A stretch of 29,469 nt of DNA from the NCBI GenBank assembly GCA_002825515.1, contig PJET01000115.1:1-29469 (forward strand). The letters run 5' to 3'. This DNA is from Candidatus Thorarchaeota archaeon MP11T_1. Lineage in GTDB: Archaea > Asgardarchaeota > Thorarchaeia > Thorarchaeales > Thorarchaeaceae. The notes beneath the pieces were generated by a model, which did not search any database, was not told where the DNA came from, and saw nothing but the letters and a program-made list of their open reading frames with translations. The position numbers and the translations under genes are program-made. This document shows, in pieces, positions 1 through 8,506 of the stretch (within the stretch, counting starts at the first letter, position 1; each line of letters starts with the position of its first letter).

Positions 1-240
1 AATCATTTGTTTAGTTCTTCTATGGGCTACCCAAAGATCTGCAAAAACCATCCCAACTAGAAAGACCGTCAAGACACCTGTCAAAGCAAGAATCGAGCCA
101 ATGAACCTGAGAGGAAGTAGACCAAAAACCCACCAATCAACCAACATCAAATATCCGAGTACAATTAGAATAATTGGAATTAATAGTATCCTTTTTCGAG
201 GTTCAGATCTTGTCTTTGGGAATGATCGTATCTCAGGCAT
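1..240 (-). CDS. Small two-helix membrane protein, 3' end outside window
   Basis: An open leftward frame of 80 codons starts at an ATG at 240 and runs off the left edge without a stop. The translation begins MPEIRSFPKTRSEPRKR, a basic, proline-containing tail. Two hydrophobic segments follow (about residues 18-37 and 45-67), the first followed by a Trp-Trp pair, and then a basic stretch (HRRTK). This topology suggests a small integral membrane protein or the N-terminal part of a larger one. No Shine-Dalgarno motif precedes the ATG; an in-frame stop 36 bases upstream limits the start, although a GTG directly before the ATG and two nearby TTGs are alternatives. It is divergent from the ABC ATPase pair. 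I do not recognise the family. The rightward frame at 101-316 over the same DNA looks like a shadow. Confidence 0.6.
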   Translation of the reverse strand, partial: MPEIRSFPKTRSEPRKRILLIPIILIVLGYLMLVDWWVFGLLPLRFIGSILALTGVLTVFLVGMVFADLWVAHRRTKQMI

Positions 241-371
241 CACAATCAACAAAATCAGTTTGAAACCTTTTGCCTTTTACTTTTTCCAATCTGGCCAGTT
301 GAGTTGCGATGAATAATTCACTATCGTGATAAAATTCATTATTTCATTCTCTGATTAATGTCTTTGAAAGC

Positions 372-381
372 AACATATTTA
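372..381 (+). promoter_or_regulatory. Putative TATA box for the ABC ATPase pair
   Basis: The sequence acatatttaa lies in the 241-465 gap and is preceded by a purine-rich GAAAGC that could serve as a BRE. A start site about 25 nt downstream would give a leader of roughly 60 nt before the ATG at 466. Apart from this and the weak upstream region of the leftward gene, I see nothing else in the gap. Confidence 0.35.
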
Positions 382-465
382 AGCCAACCATAGGGCAACG
401 ATACCCCAATAGGGTGAGGTGATTCCACGCCCAGAGTCATTAAAGACTCGATGGAGTGTACAAAT

Positions 466-1455
466 ATGACCCTGCTTGATATTAGGAATCTGAGAATGTA
501 TTATAAGACTCAGAAAGGCTTAGTGAAAGCAGTCGATGATGTGTCTCTGACACTTGAACCAGGAGAGTCAATAGGTCTTGCAGGCGAGTCTGGCTGTGGG
601 AAAAGTAGTCTTGCCTACTCAATAATGCAGCTTCTACCACCTGCTGCGAACATACTTGGCGGCAATGTTTTTTTCAAGGGTGATGACCTAATTCGTAAGA
701 CTGCCAAAGAGATGCGAGATATCCGATGGAAGAACGTAGCAATAGTCTTCCAAGGTGCAATGAACGCATTGAATCCAGTATTCGAGATAGGAGAACAGAT
801 TGCTGAAGCAATCCTTATGCACGAAAACGTAACTGAGGAAGAAGCAATAGATCGATGTGCCAAACTCTTTGAGATGGTTGGACTAGATCCTAGCCGTATT
901 CATAACTATCCGCATGAATTCTCAGGCGGAATGCGTCAGAGAGCCATGATCGCGATGGCACTAGCTTGCAATCCAGACCTAGTAATTGCAGACGAACCAA
1001 CTACTGCATTGGATGTCACAATTCAAGCTCAAATTCTAAAACTAATGCAAAGGTTGCAGAAAGACCTGGGTCTATCACTTATTCTGATAACACACGACTT
1101 GAGTGTTATTGCAGAAACTTGTGACAAAACAGCTATAATGTACGCTGGAAAAATTGCAGAACTTGCAGATGTTGTTTCAGTCTTTAAAGATCCCGTCCAC
1201 CCATATGCCACAGGCTTGGTAGGAGCAATTCCAAGCATGATAAAAGCTGAACAGAAAAAACTGACATCAATCCCAGGCTCCCCGCCTGACCTTATTGACC
1301 CCCCCTCAGGATGTCGTTTCCATCCAAGATGTCCTTATGCACAGGACATATGTTCCAAGGAAGATCCACCTTTTGATGAGATTGAGCCTGATAGGTTTGT
1401 AGCCTGTCATTTTGCAGAGCAACTCAAAGGAGAGATAGAGATAGATTTAGGGTGA
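466..1455 (+). CDS. Oligopeptide/dipeptide ABC transporter ATP-binding protein, DppD/OppD type
   Basis: This is one of the two nucleotide-binding subunits that power a peptide/nickel-type (Opp/Dpp) importer on the inner face of the membrane. All motifs are intact: Walker A GESGCGKS (40-47), Q-loop Q96, signature FSGGM (152-156), Walker B LVIADEP (172-178) and H-loop H210. The C-terminal oligopeptide extension carries GCRFHPRCPYA with Cys at 283, 289, 296 and 314; this conserved quartet has been linked to an iron-sulfur cluster in DppD-type subunits. I prefer the ATG at 466 because GGAG (453-456) sits 9 nt upstream and the protein then starts MTLLDIRNL, as is usual; an in-frame ATG at 451 would add five residues. 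The next gene begins 3 nt after the stop, so the two are co-transcribed. No permease or binding-protein gene is adjacent. Confidence 0.93.
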   Translation: MTLLDIRNLRMYYKTQKGLVKAVDDVSLTLEPGESIGLAGESGCGKSSLAYSIMQLLPPAANILGGNVFFKGDDLIRKTAKEMRDIRWKNVAIVFQGAMNALNPVFEIGEQIAEAILMHENVTEEEAIDRCAKLFEMVGLDPSRIHNYPHEFSGGMRQRAMIAMALACNPDLVIADEPTTALDVTIQAQILKLMQRLQKDLGLSLILITHDLSVIAETCDKTAIMYAGKIAELADVVSVFKDPVHPYATGLVGAIPSMIKAEQKKLTSIPGSPPDLIDPPSGCRFHPRCPYAQDICSKEDPPFDEIEPDRFVACHFAEQLKGEIEIDLG

Positions 1456-1458
1456 TTA

Positions 1459-2520
1459 ATGATGACAGTTGATAAATCAAGAGTACTGGCTGGATCCGTA
1501 GATGTGAAAGATGGTGAAACTCTAATTGCTGTGAAGAACATGCGCAAGTGGTTCCCAGTTAATACAGGTTTTCTCTCCTCAATGCTTTACAAGCAGGAGT
1601 TGTTTGTGAAAGCTGTTGATGGAATCACCTTCGATATCATCAAAGGTGAAGTGCTTGTACTTGCGGGAGAAAGCGGATGTGGCAAAACAACAACAGGAAG
1701 GTGCATTCTTCATCTAGAATTACCAACAGATGGTGATGTTATTTATGCGGGTCAGAATCTATCGACATTGGATAGAAATGAAATTAAAGAACTGCGAAGG
1801 AGAATGCAAATCACCTTTCAAGATCCATATGAATCACTCAATCCCAAGCAGAGCATCTTTAGCATAGTAGAAGAACCTTTGTTAGTTCACAAGATTCCGC
1901 TTTCACCAAGTCAGAGACGACTACGAGTTCTTGAAGCTATGGAAAGTGTCGCACTCACGCCCGCTGAAGATTATATAGACAGATATCCACACGAACTTTC
2001 TGGAGGGCAGAGACAGAGAATTTCGGTTGCCAGAGCTTTGATTCTACACCCAGAGTTCATGGTAGCAGATGAACCAGTATCAATGTTGGATGTTTCAATC
2101 CGTGCTGAAATTCTGAACTTACTGCTCACATTAAGGGAAGAACTTGGTCTTACCTATTTGTTCATTACACATGATCTAGCAGTTGCAACATATATTGCAG
2201 ATAGGATTGGAATTATGTACTTGGGAAAAATCATGGAGATTGGTCCTGCTCACGACGTTGCTTTCAGTCCAATGCACCCTTACACTCGAGCGCTTATTTC
2301 AGCTGTTCCCTCAGGTGACCCAACAGTCAAGAGAAGAGTTGAGTCACTGAAAGGAGAGCCTCCAAGCCCAATAAATGTCCCATCAGGTTGTCGCTTCCAT
2401 CCACGTTGTCCTTATGCACAGGAGATATGTGTAAGAGAGGTTCCTGAAGACCGTGATGTAGGTAATGGTCATTTTGTAGCATGCCACTTCGCTGGTGAGC
2501 TGCCTGAAGTCCAGCTGTGA
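1459..2520 (+). CDS. Oligopeptide/dipeptide ABC transporter ATP-binding protein, DppF/OppF type
   Basis: Second ATPase of the pair, expected to form a heterodimer with the upstream DppD-type subunit. Walker A is GESGCGKT (70-77), the Q-loop is Q121 in TFQDPYESLNP (the sequence typical of OppF), the signature is LSGGQ (180-184), Walker B is FMVADEP (200-206) and the H-loop is H238. The C-terminal extension repeats the GCRFHPRCPYA motif, with Cys 311, 317, 324 and 342, and is very similar to that of the upstream gene. Length (353 residues) is a little above the usual 320-340 because of an N-terminal extension of about 20 residues. Start: ATG-ATG at 1459/1462, right after the upstream stop, with GGTGA overlapping that stop. 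A strong hairpin follows, so the transcription unit ends here with no permease genes. Confidence 0.93.
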   Translation: MMTVDKSRVLAGSVDVKDGETLIAVKNMRKWFPVNTGFLSSMLYKQELFVKAVDGITFDIIKGEVLVLAGESGCGKTTTGRCILHLELPTDGDVIYAGQNLSTLDRNEIKELRRRMQITFQDPYESLNPKQSIFSIVEEPLLVHKIPLSPSQRRLRVLEAMESVALTPAEDYIDRYPHELSGGQRQRISVARALILHPEFMVADEPVSMLDVSIRAEILNLLLTLREELGLTYLFITHDLAVATYIADRIGIMYLGKIMEIGPAHDVAFSPMHPYTRALISAVPSGDPTVKRRVESLKGEPPSPINVPSGCRFHPRCPYAQEICVREVPEDRDVGNGHFVACHFAGELPEVQL

Positions 2521-2537
2521 TTCAAATGATCGTGAAC

Positions 2538-2574
2538 CACGGGTTTTGTGTCAGCTCACCCGTGTTTGTTTTTT
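2538..2574 (+). terminator. Hairpin plus T-tract terminator of the ABC ATPase operon
   Basis: CACGGGT (2538-2544) pairs with ACCCGTG (2558-2564), a 7-bp GC-rich stem with a 13-nt loop, followed directly by TTTGTTTTTT (2565-2574). It lies 18 nt after the dppF-like stop. Confidence 0.75.
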
Positions 2575-2600
2575 ATGTATTTGTATCCTGAGGTGAAACC

Positions 2601-3038
2601 TTGACTGAGGGTGAAGATAGACCAAGAGTTCTTCGAGCAATCAGGAAATGCCTGGTTGAAGCTGATAAGTGCTTCAATGATGCTCAGGATAGCCTTGATG
2701 AGTTATACAAAGGCTCAATGGGTGTTGGAATGACTCCACTCATTGGAGGGTATGCGATTAAAGATCCAAAGGAGCAATTCAGGCAAGCATTGATCAAAGT
2801 TGACTCTGCTGACAAAGCATTGCTACCACTCTTAAAAAGAGTGAAAGATGGTAGAGTGAATGAATCGCACTTCAAATCAAAGAAGGCTATGATTCTGTTA
2901 GGGGACCTCATAGGGATGGATTACAACATCATCATTCAGAAACTTATCGAACAAAGAGGCCGAGAATCAACGTGGTATCGTCTGAAAGAGCTTCGAGAGA
3001 AAATTGCAGAGTTGCTAGAACTCATTGCAGATGAATAA
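2601..3038 (+). CDS. Uncharacterised helical protein, 145 aa
   Basis: I do not recognise this protein. It is predicted mostly helical and charged. An N-terminal helical segment (about 5-37, with RAIRKCLVEADKCF and DAQDSLDELY) is followed by a glycine-rich turn (GSMGVGMTPLIGGY, 40-52) and further amphipathic helices ending in a Glu/Leu-rich coil (ELREKIAELLELIADE). There is no signal peptide or membrane segment, so a cytoplasmic helical-bundle role is plausible. The start is a TTG with AGGTGA (2591-2596) 4 nt upstream; no better in-frame start exists. It lies after the terminator of the ABC pair and 81 nt before another unknown gene on the same strand, so it probably opens the unit that ends with the GCS2-type fusion protein. 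Confidence 0.7.
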   Translation: MTEGEDRPRVLRAIRKCLVEADKCFNDAQDSLDELYKGSMGVGMTPLIGGYAIKDPKEQFRQALIKVDSADKALLPLLKRVKDGRVNESHFKSKKAMILLGDLIGMDYNIIIQKLIEQRGRESTWYRLKELREKIAELLELIADE

Positions 3039-3119
3039 TTATCCTAGAACTAGCAAAGATAATAACGATTCAATGGCATTTCATGCTACTGGGCAAACAC
3101 CAAAGAGTGGTTCTGGCAT

Positions 3120-3788
3120 ATGAACAAATCAGTTAGTCAGAGTAATTTACTCAAAGATCTTGAGCATACAGAGATTGTTCTACAGGACTTGCTTTCTACA
3201 CTCTCCAATTTGAATTTAGCATTGCAACCGATTGAAAGAAAATTGAAACTAACTGATTTTACTTCAAGTGGAGAATATGTTCAAGGAGATTCAAAGGGTA
3301 TCGTCTGTGTGCTCTCAGGTTTGATAAAAGGCGATCCGTTGGAGAAGATACTAACAGAGAGGGGAAGAGGAAGAGGTATTCCTGCACTTATTAAGGCTGG
3401 AGACCGAAGTGAATCAAAAACAACTGTTGAAAGTATCGTGAACATGTTACATGCTGAGGACCAAAAACGAAGTCTAGAATATGTTATCAATCTAAGATGG
3501 GCAGAGTTTCCACCATCAATGGATAGTGATATGGTTGTCATTCGAGGAACGAGGTATGGTGGAGGCAACCCTCTTGGAATATCAAAATTGGAGGCGGATT
3601 TGGAAGAGCTGGGTCTTAAGGTACTCAGAGATAATGGCGAATTTGGAGGAGGTCCCTTAACCTATAAAGTTGTAAAATCATTCAGTAATAGACATAATTT
3701 GTTAATTGCAGAACTAACACTTTCTCGTCAGTGCGTTGAGAGTATTAATGTCGTAATCAAAATACTAAACATGCTTGCCTCTTTCTAG
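3120..3788 (+). CDS. Uncharacterised protein, 222 aa, upstream of the GCS2-type fusion
   Basis: Not recognised. The N-terminal 40 residues form a Leu-rich amphipathic helix (LLKDLEHTEIVLQDLLSTL) resembling a coiled coil. A globular alpha/beta portion follows, with two glycine-rich loops: GRGRGIP (about 82-88) and RYGGGNPLG (about 144-152), the second after a strand MVVIRGT. A further GEFGGGP occurs near 173-179. The glycine loops might bind a nucleotide or anion but match no named motif, so I give no function. The ATG at 3120 has only a weak upstream purine stretch. Its stop is 10 nt before the ATG of the GCS2-type fusion gene, with that gene's AGGTG ribosome site overlapping the stop, so translation of the two is likely linked. 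Confidence 0.7.
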   Translation: MNKSVSQSNLLKDLEHTEIVLQDLLSTLSNLNLALQPIERKLKLTDFTSSGEYVQGDSKGIVCVLSGLIKGDPLEKILTERGRGRGIPALIKAGDRSESKTTVESIVNMLHAEDQKRSLEYVINLRWAEFPPSMDSDMVVIRGTRYGGGNPLGISKLEADLEELGLKVLRDNGEFGGGPLTYKVVKSFSNRHNLLIAELTLSRQCVESINVVIKILNMLASF

Positions 3789-3798
3789 GTGTGTGAAC

Positions 3799-6700
3799 AT
3801 GGGTTCAACAGTAGAAAACTCGGAGATGCAACTTCCATTTCCTCATGGAATAGAAGTTGAGCTCCAAGTAATTCGGAAGGATGGTACATGGATTCGGGGA
3901 GAAGAAATTCTTCAAGTGTTTGATGAGATTGTTTCTAGTGCAAAAGGATTATTGGAGAAGAAGATTCGCAGTTCTATTCTCGAATCTGTAAAGAGAAAAT
4001 ACAAGCAATCAGCTCAGACTGAAGAAGGAGAAAGAGGGTCAAGAATTGTAGTAACATATGAAGATCCTAATGGAGAACCTAAGGAGTACACCCTTTTAGG
4101 GCACGATCCTAATGTAACAAGTTTGACATGGATTCTCGAAGTAGCAACTCCACCTTGTACAACACTTGAAGAGCTTGCGTGGTGGATTCAGACACTTGTA
4201 GCAATATCACAAGATGCACTTCCTGTTGATTCCAAAGCTATCTTAGTTTCAACCGGATTGAACCCGACTCAGGAGTACCTTCGAAATCTGTCTTTTGGAG
4301 AACATCATCACATACTTAGTTCAAGTGCAAACGAGAAGACAAAGATTGCAGTGTATAATATGATACGGAACTTCCTTCCTCATCTTATTGCTTTATCAGT
4401 CAACTCACCTTTCGAAAGCAAGAAGCCAAGCGATGAGGTTGCAGTATCAGAAGATGGGCGAGTTAGGGCACCTCGATGCAAGAGATCGATTAGATTATTC
4501 AGAAATACAACTCAAATGGGTCCAACAAATGAGTTTGAATTCATACCCTATCTTCGTGGATCTGACAAAGAATCATTCGCTCGTCATGTGAATCGAAGCT
4601 ATGCAAGAATGGTGGATATGTATCCCTTCACTGATTATGGGACTATTGAAATTCGTGTATTCGACACTCAATTATCAATCCCAAGAAGAATGGGTCTGGC
4701 GTTGTTACTTCAAGCTTTGGCCTTCAAAGCAAAGAAGATGGTTGAGCGCGGTGAGCCAATTCCTGATGTGGGGTCCAAAGCCTTAGCAGCCAACAGAGAT
4801 TCAGCATTATCAGCAGGGCTATGGGGACCTTTCCGACCAGGTGGGGAAGGAAAAGAATCAAACTATCTCAAGATATACAACTATCAAATCAATGATGATG
4901 GAATAGTTAGTGAATCCAAGAGAAACAGATTCCTTGGGGATGCAGTTGTTTCTATGTTGTATCTAATCAAGGATGAATTAGAAGAGTTGAATATAATCGA
5001 GAATCCGTTCATACAAGCCCTATTTGTTTCAGTTTTTGGGAGTGAATATGTCGAGCCACGTACAACAACCGCCGATTTCCAATTGGAGGTTTATGCCAAG
5101 TCAGACAACAATATGGTTGTTTTGATGAAGCGACTCTCAGAAGTCACGAGAGAGTGCAGCACCAATTGGTTATATGACCCAATTGAAGGAACACCTCACC
5201 TTCCAGCTTGGCTATGTTGGTGGAAAGGTCTTGAACCTGAAATCATCATAGATGCTGAGAGAGTTTTTGCTGGACAGGATATTCAGTTCAGTTTTTTGAT
5301 AAAGAATACGACTGGTCGACAGCTAGAGAACATTTCAATTTCATACACTGTAGAGGACTCAGAGCGCAACTCAGTCGAAAATAATGTCCTAACAATACCA
5401 AGTATTGAAAACGGAGAGATTAATGTTTCAGATGTATCATTGAAGACAAAGAAGAATATTACCGCGTACAACATCATTGCTGAAGTAGGTTTTGTTGGAA
5501 GGGTCATCAAACTCACAAGTACAATCAATATGTATTGGATGAAAGCGTCAATAAAACCTGGAACCACAACACAATTCGCAGATGGTAAAACCCCTGTTCT
5601 CTTTGATGGACAAATAGAAACAAACTATCCAACACAGACCGAAGTTAAATGTCAGGTAAGCATTATTGCACCAACTATAGAGAAAACTTTGTTTACATCA
5701 GAGGAAGTAATGCAAGTTGAAAGTGGTGATGTCACAAAATTTGATAATACCAAATTCCTCCCTATTCTTGTTCCCTCAAATGTTGCTGATGGGGTAGAAC
5801 GCTGCATATTACAGCTCCGGCTTTTCAATCAGGAGGGAACTGAAATTGCTGAAGCGATGTCCAAACCATTCTATATTGGATTCGTAAAACGAGGACCTCA
5901 AATTGTTTTAACAACTGAACTGAAAGACGAATACAATATTGGAGAAATGATTTCCGGAGATATTCTCGTAAGCAATCTTGGAAAAAGAGTCAGCACTGAT
6001 GCAAGACTCCTACTTGAGTTCAGAAGTGATTCTGGTCGAACTTATTTGATTGAAGAATTTCTAAAGGAAGAGTTCGAAGTTGGTCCAGTGAGCTTTCTTT
6101 GGAAGATACCTGTTATGTCTGTTGATAGCTCAGCAGATAGAGTTGGCATCATAAAGGCATCTCTCAAAGAAAAGGGGAAAGTTGTTGCAACAGCAGAGTC
6201 TGATAGACTTCGGATTGAACAGGTGAAGACGAGAGTCAATATCGACTCACTGAGAGTTCCCCAGCGGTCTCATATTGGTGGCAAGGTTTCTGGTTGGTTA
6301 AGAATCCGGAGGAACACAGAGATTGGCGAACCTGCCATCCTCAACATATCATTCGTATACCCAGATGGTGAGGAACATCGTGTACTAACTCAACCAGTCA
6401 AACAAAGTAAGAACTTGTCAGTTGCTTTTGGACCTGTAGTTGTTCCGGCACCTCGAGTGAGTGTAAATCATCGAGATGTAACCTTAGTAGCTTCATTGAC
6501 CTATGCAGGTATTGAAGTTGACAAGAGGTCTACTGAAATCGATCTCATGGGAGGTCCGCAGGCGGATATCGCGCAGATTGAATTTGTAGGGCTTCCAGAC
6601 TTCACTTCCCCGGATGAATTGATTCAGCCAACGATAAAATTAGTGAGTAATGTTGAGAGACAAATAAACTGCCTACTCACTGTTGAGCTCGAATCAATAG

Positions 6701-7236
6701 GTGGAAATAGGGACCTTCTAAATCAAGAACTAGATCTTGACCCAGGAAAGCAAAGATTGTTTCCGGTTCCTGTTAGAATTCCGTTGAGTGCAGAAATGAG
6801 TACTGCTCACCTTCGGGCAACACTTAGGTGCGGAGAAAGATCCTATGAGAGAAAGCAGAGATTCAAAATCAAAGCAATCGAGAATCCACTATTCAAGATA
6901 GGATTTTCAATCCGAAATGAATCGGGAGATGAAATTCCAGGTCTGGTTGCCAGACTATCCTCTGTTGAAATTTACGCGACTGTTGAAACTATTCGGGAAA
7001 AGATTGAGGATTTAGAGCTGAAAATTAGAATTATGTCAAGGAGGGACATAATCAAAGAATTTGAGGTTCCAATACCGGACCCTAGTTCAAAAATCAACGT
7101 GATAAAAGTGAAATGGGTCACACCTCCTATTGATGTTGTGACTGGGTTCTATGTTGATGCAGTTATTCTTCAATCTGGTCGTCAACTTCCATCCAGAGCA
7201 ATCGAAATTGCTAAAAGACAATTTACTGTCTATTGA
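3799..7236 (+). CDS. YbdK/GCS2-type carboxylate-amine ligase domain fused to beta-sandwich repeats
   Basis: Residues about 15-420 resemble the GCS2 family (glutamate-cysteine ligase type 2, E. coli YbdK), ATP-dependent enzymes that join a carboxylate to an amine. Matching segments are GIEVELQ (17-23), LEVATPP (113-119), EHHHI (168-172; YbdK has GQHVHVG), HLIALSVNSPF (195-205) and GTIEIRVFDTQL (281-292; YbdK has GTVEVRVMDTPL). The acidic residues of the first and last motifs are the expected metal/ATP ligands. From about 475 to the end the protein is a chain of beta-sandwich modules of CARDB/Ig character, with Pro-Gly turns and patterns such as IQFSFLIKNTTG. Family members are usually near 370-450 residues, so the tail of about 670 residues is exceptional. 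No signal peptide or membrane anchor is visible, suggesting a cytoplasmic scaffold. Start: ATG 3799 with AGGTG 7 nt upstream, preferred over the ATG at 3775 that overlaps the previous gene. The substrate is unknown. Confidence 0.8.
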   Translation: MGSTVENSEMQLPFPHGIEVELQVIRKDGTWIRGEEILQVFDEIVSSAKGLLEKKIRSSILESVKRKYKQSAQTEEGERGSRIVVTYEDPNGEPKEYTLLGHDPNVTSLTWILEVATPPCTTLEELAWWIQTLVAISQDALPVDSKAILVSTGLNPTQEYLRNLSFGEHHHILSSSANEKTKIAVYNMIRNFLPHLIALSVNSPFESKKPSDEVAVSEDGRVRAPRCKRSIRLFRNTTQMGPTNEFEFIPYLRGSDKESFARHVNRSYARMVDMYPFTDYGTIEIRVFDTQLSIPRRMGLALLLQALAFKAKKMVERGEPIPDVGSKALAANRDSALSAGLWGPFRPGGEGKESNYLKIYNYQINDDGIVSESKRNRFLGDAVVSMLYLIKDELEELNIIENPFIQALFVSVFGSEYVEPRTTTADFQLEVYAKSDNNMVVLMKRLSEVTRECSTNWLYDPIEGTPHLPAWLCWWKGLEPEIIIDAERVFAGQDIQFSFLIKNTTGRQLENISISYTVEDSERNSVENNVLTIPSIENGEINVSDVSLKTKKNITAYNIIAEVGFVGRVIKLTSTINMYWMKASIKPGTTTQFADGKTPVLFDGQIETNYPTQTEVKCQVSIIAPTIEKTLFTSEEVMQVESGDVTKFDNTKFLPILVPSNVADGVERCILQLRLFNQEGTEIAEAMSKPFYIGFVKRGPQIVLTTELKDEYNIGEMISGDILVSNLGKRVSTDARLLLEFRSDSGRTYLIEEFLKEEFEVGPVSFLWKIPVMSVDSSADRVGIIKASLKEKGKVVATAESDRLRIEQVKTRVNIDSLRVPQRSHIGGKVSGWLRIRRNTEIGEPAILNISFVYPDGEEHRVLTQPVKQSKNLSVAFGPVVVPAPRVSVNHRDVTLVASLTYAGIEVDKRSTEIDLMGGPQADIAQIEFVGLPDFTSPDELIQPTIKLVSNVERQINCLLTVELESIGGNRDLLNQELDLDPGKQRLFPVPVRIPLSAEMSTAHLRATLRCGERSYERKQRFKIKAIENPLFKIGFSIRNESGDEIPGLVARLSSVEIYATVETIREKIEDLELKIRIMSRRDIIKEFEVPIPDPSSKINVIKVKWVTPPIDVVTGFYVDAVILQSGRQLPSRAIEIAKRQFTVY

Positions 7237-7546
7237 GATCAATGAGTTATATGACCATAGAATACTCATAGCTTGTTGATTATAAAAGACCTAATAAGAT
7301 CCTATCTTAATGAAAGACTGATTACGACCTTTGCCGAATGATTATTCGTGTAAATATGATTCGACTATTGCCGATATTCATAGGAAAATCGTTATATTGG
7401 CTAAAAATATGAGGAGAATTCATATTCCTAAGGCAAAGCTATAAATGCTAACTTTGTGCCGCAGATTGGTAATTAGACCCGTTAATTAGGATATGATATA
7501 TACTCATAGAACATTCAATTATGACTTCAACTGATAGGACTGATGT
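7237..7546. other. Intergenic region, 310 bp
   Basis: AT-rich gap between the GCS2-type fusion gene and the DUF92 gene. I see no open frame of note, no tRNA-like fold and no convincing terminator after 7236. It contains an inverted repeat, AATATG (7406-7411) / CATATT (7421-7426) with a 9-nt spacer, and a TATA-like box further downstream. Confidence 0.6.
7439..7446 (+). promoter_or_regulatory. Putative TATA box for the DUF92 gene
   Basis: CTATAAAT preceded by AAAG, which may be a BRE. A start site about 25 nt downstream would leave a leader of roughly 80 nt before the TTG at 7547. The AATATG/CATATT inverted repeat ends 13 nt upstream, a reasonable place for a regulator. Confidence 0.4.
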
Positions 7547-8506
7547 TTGAAATCTTTGGCTACAATGGATGTGAAATTAATGCTTGATATGCTGACTCAT
7601 CCGGCAGTTTCCGGATTATTGGTTATGACAGTATTTGGAGCCTTAGCGTACAAGCTTCATTTTGTGGACATATCTGGTCTGATAAGTGCATTTGTTGTTG
7701 GATTCACAATCTGGTACACTGGAGGAGTCGTATCGTTCATCATCATTCTATTCTTCTTTCTAAGTGCAGGCTTAGCAACAAAGATGAAGTACAAGGAGAA
7801 GGCCAAACAGAATCTTGCTCAAGAAGGTAAGGGAAAACGTTCTTGGAAAAACGTCTTTGGAAGTGGGATAATCCCAATGATATTCTCAGTGGGGATTTAT
7901 GTTACAGGTTTGTTTCCCGATCTCGCTTCTGCAGGATGGCCATTTCTTATGTTTGGTGGATACATAGGAGCTGTAGCTACAACAAGTGCTGATACGCTCG
8001 CAAGTGAAATTGGCGTGTTTAGCAAAAGTAAACCACGACTGATTACTAATCTAAGAAGAAAAGTACCCCGAGGCACGATTGGCGCAGTTTCGCTTCTTGG
8101 GGAAGGAATGGCCTTATTTGCTGGCTTTTTCATTGGACTTCTTGCACTTTTCTTTACTCTGGTTTCACCTGGACTAGTACCAGCTATATCAACCACTGAG
8201 CAACTTATAGTTCTTGTTCCACTCTCAGTATTGACTGCATTCATTGGATGTAATCTTGATAGTCTCTTTGGCGCAGTCCTTCAGAATAGATTCGTCTGTG
8301 AGATCTGTGGGGCAGTGACGGACAAAGAATTTCACTGTAACTATGAAACGAAGTATGTTGGCGGTTTCAAGAGTTTTTCAAATATGCATGTTAATCTTGG
8401 ATCATCAAGCATGGGCGCAACTCTTGGTATTATCCTGGGAGCGGGACTGTTTGTTTGGATCCTGGGTGGACTCTTTTTCTGGATTGTTGCTTCATCCAGT
8501 AGTTAG
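7547..8506 (+). CDS. DUF92 family integral membrane protein (TMEM19/VTE6-like)
   Basis: Polytopic membrane protein of the DUF92 family, which includes human TMEM19 and plant VTE6 (a phytyl-phosphate kinase). The family hallmark is present at about 143-180: TSADTLASEIGVFSKSKPR followed by PRGTIGAVSLLGEG. Six or more hydrophobic segments surround it. A hydrophilic insert near 243-262 contains CEICG and HC, a small zinc-ribbon-like feature I believe is common in archaeal members. In archaea a role in prenyl-phosphate metabolism is a reasonable guess from VTE6, but the sequence does not show the substrate. Start: TTG at 7547 with a weak upstream AGGA; an in-frame ATG at 7565 with no ribosome site would shorten it by six residues. 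It is convergent with the regulator gene, whose 3' end overlaps its last 15 bases. Confidence 0.85.
   Translation: MKSLATMDVKLMLDMLTHPAVSGLLVMTVFGALAYKLHFVDISGLISAFVVGFTIWYTGGVVSFIIILFFFLSAGLATKMKYKEKAKQNLAQEGKGKRSWKNVFGSGIIPMIFSVGIYVTGLFPDLASAGWPFLMFGGYIGAVATTSADTLASEIGVFSKSKPRLITNLRRKVPRGTIGAVSLLGEGMALFAGFFIGLLALFFTLVSPGLVPAISTTEQLIVLVPLSVLTAFIGCNLDSLFGAVLQNRFVCEICGAVTDKEFHCNYETKYVGGFKSFSNMHVNLGSSSMGATLGIILGAGLFVWILGGLFFWIVASSSS

Noticed and set aside
101..316. Rightward open frame of 71 codons near the left edge
   Set aside because: The opposite strand carries a frame with two clear membrane helices and a sensible start at 240; the rightward frame has no ribosome site and an implausible composition.
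7237..7300. Weak ATGAGT...ACTCAT inverted repeat after the GCS2-type gene as a terminator
   Set aside because: Six AT-rich base pairs with a 16-nt loop and no T-tract; too weak to call.
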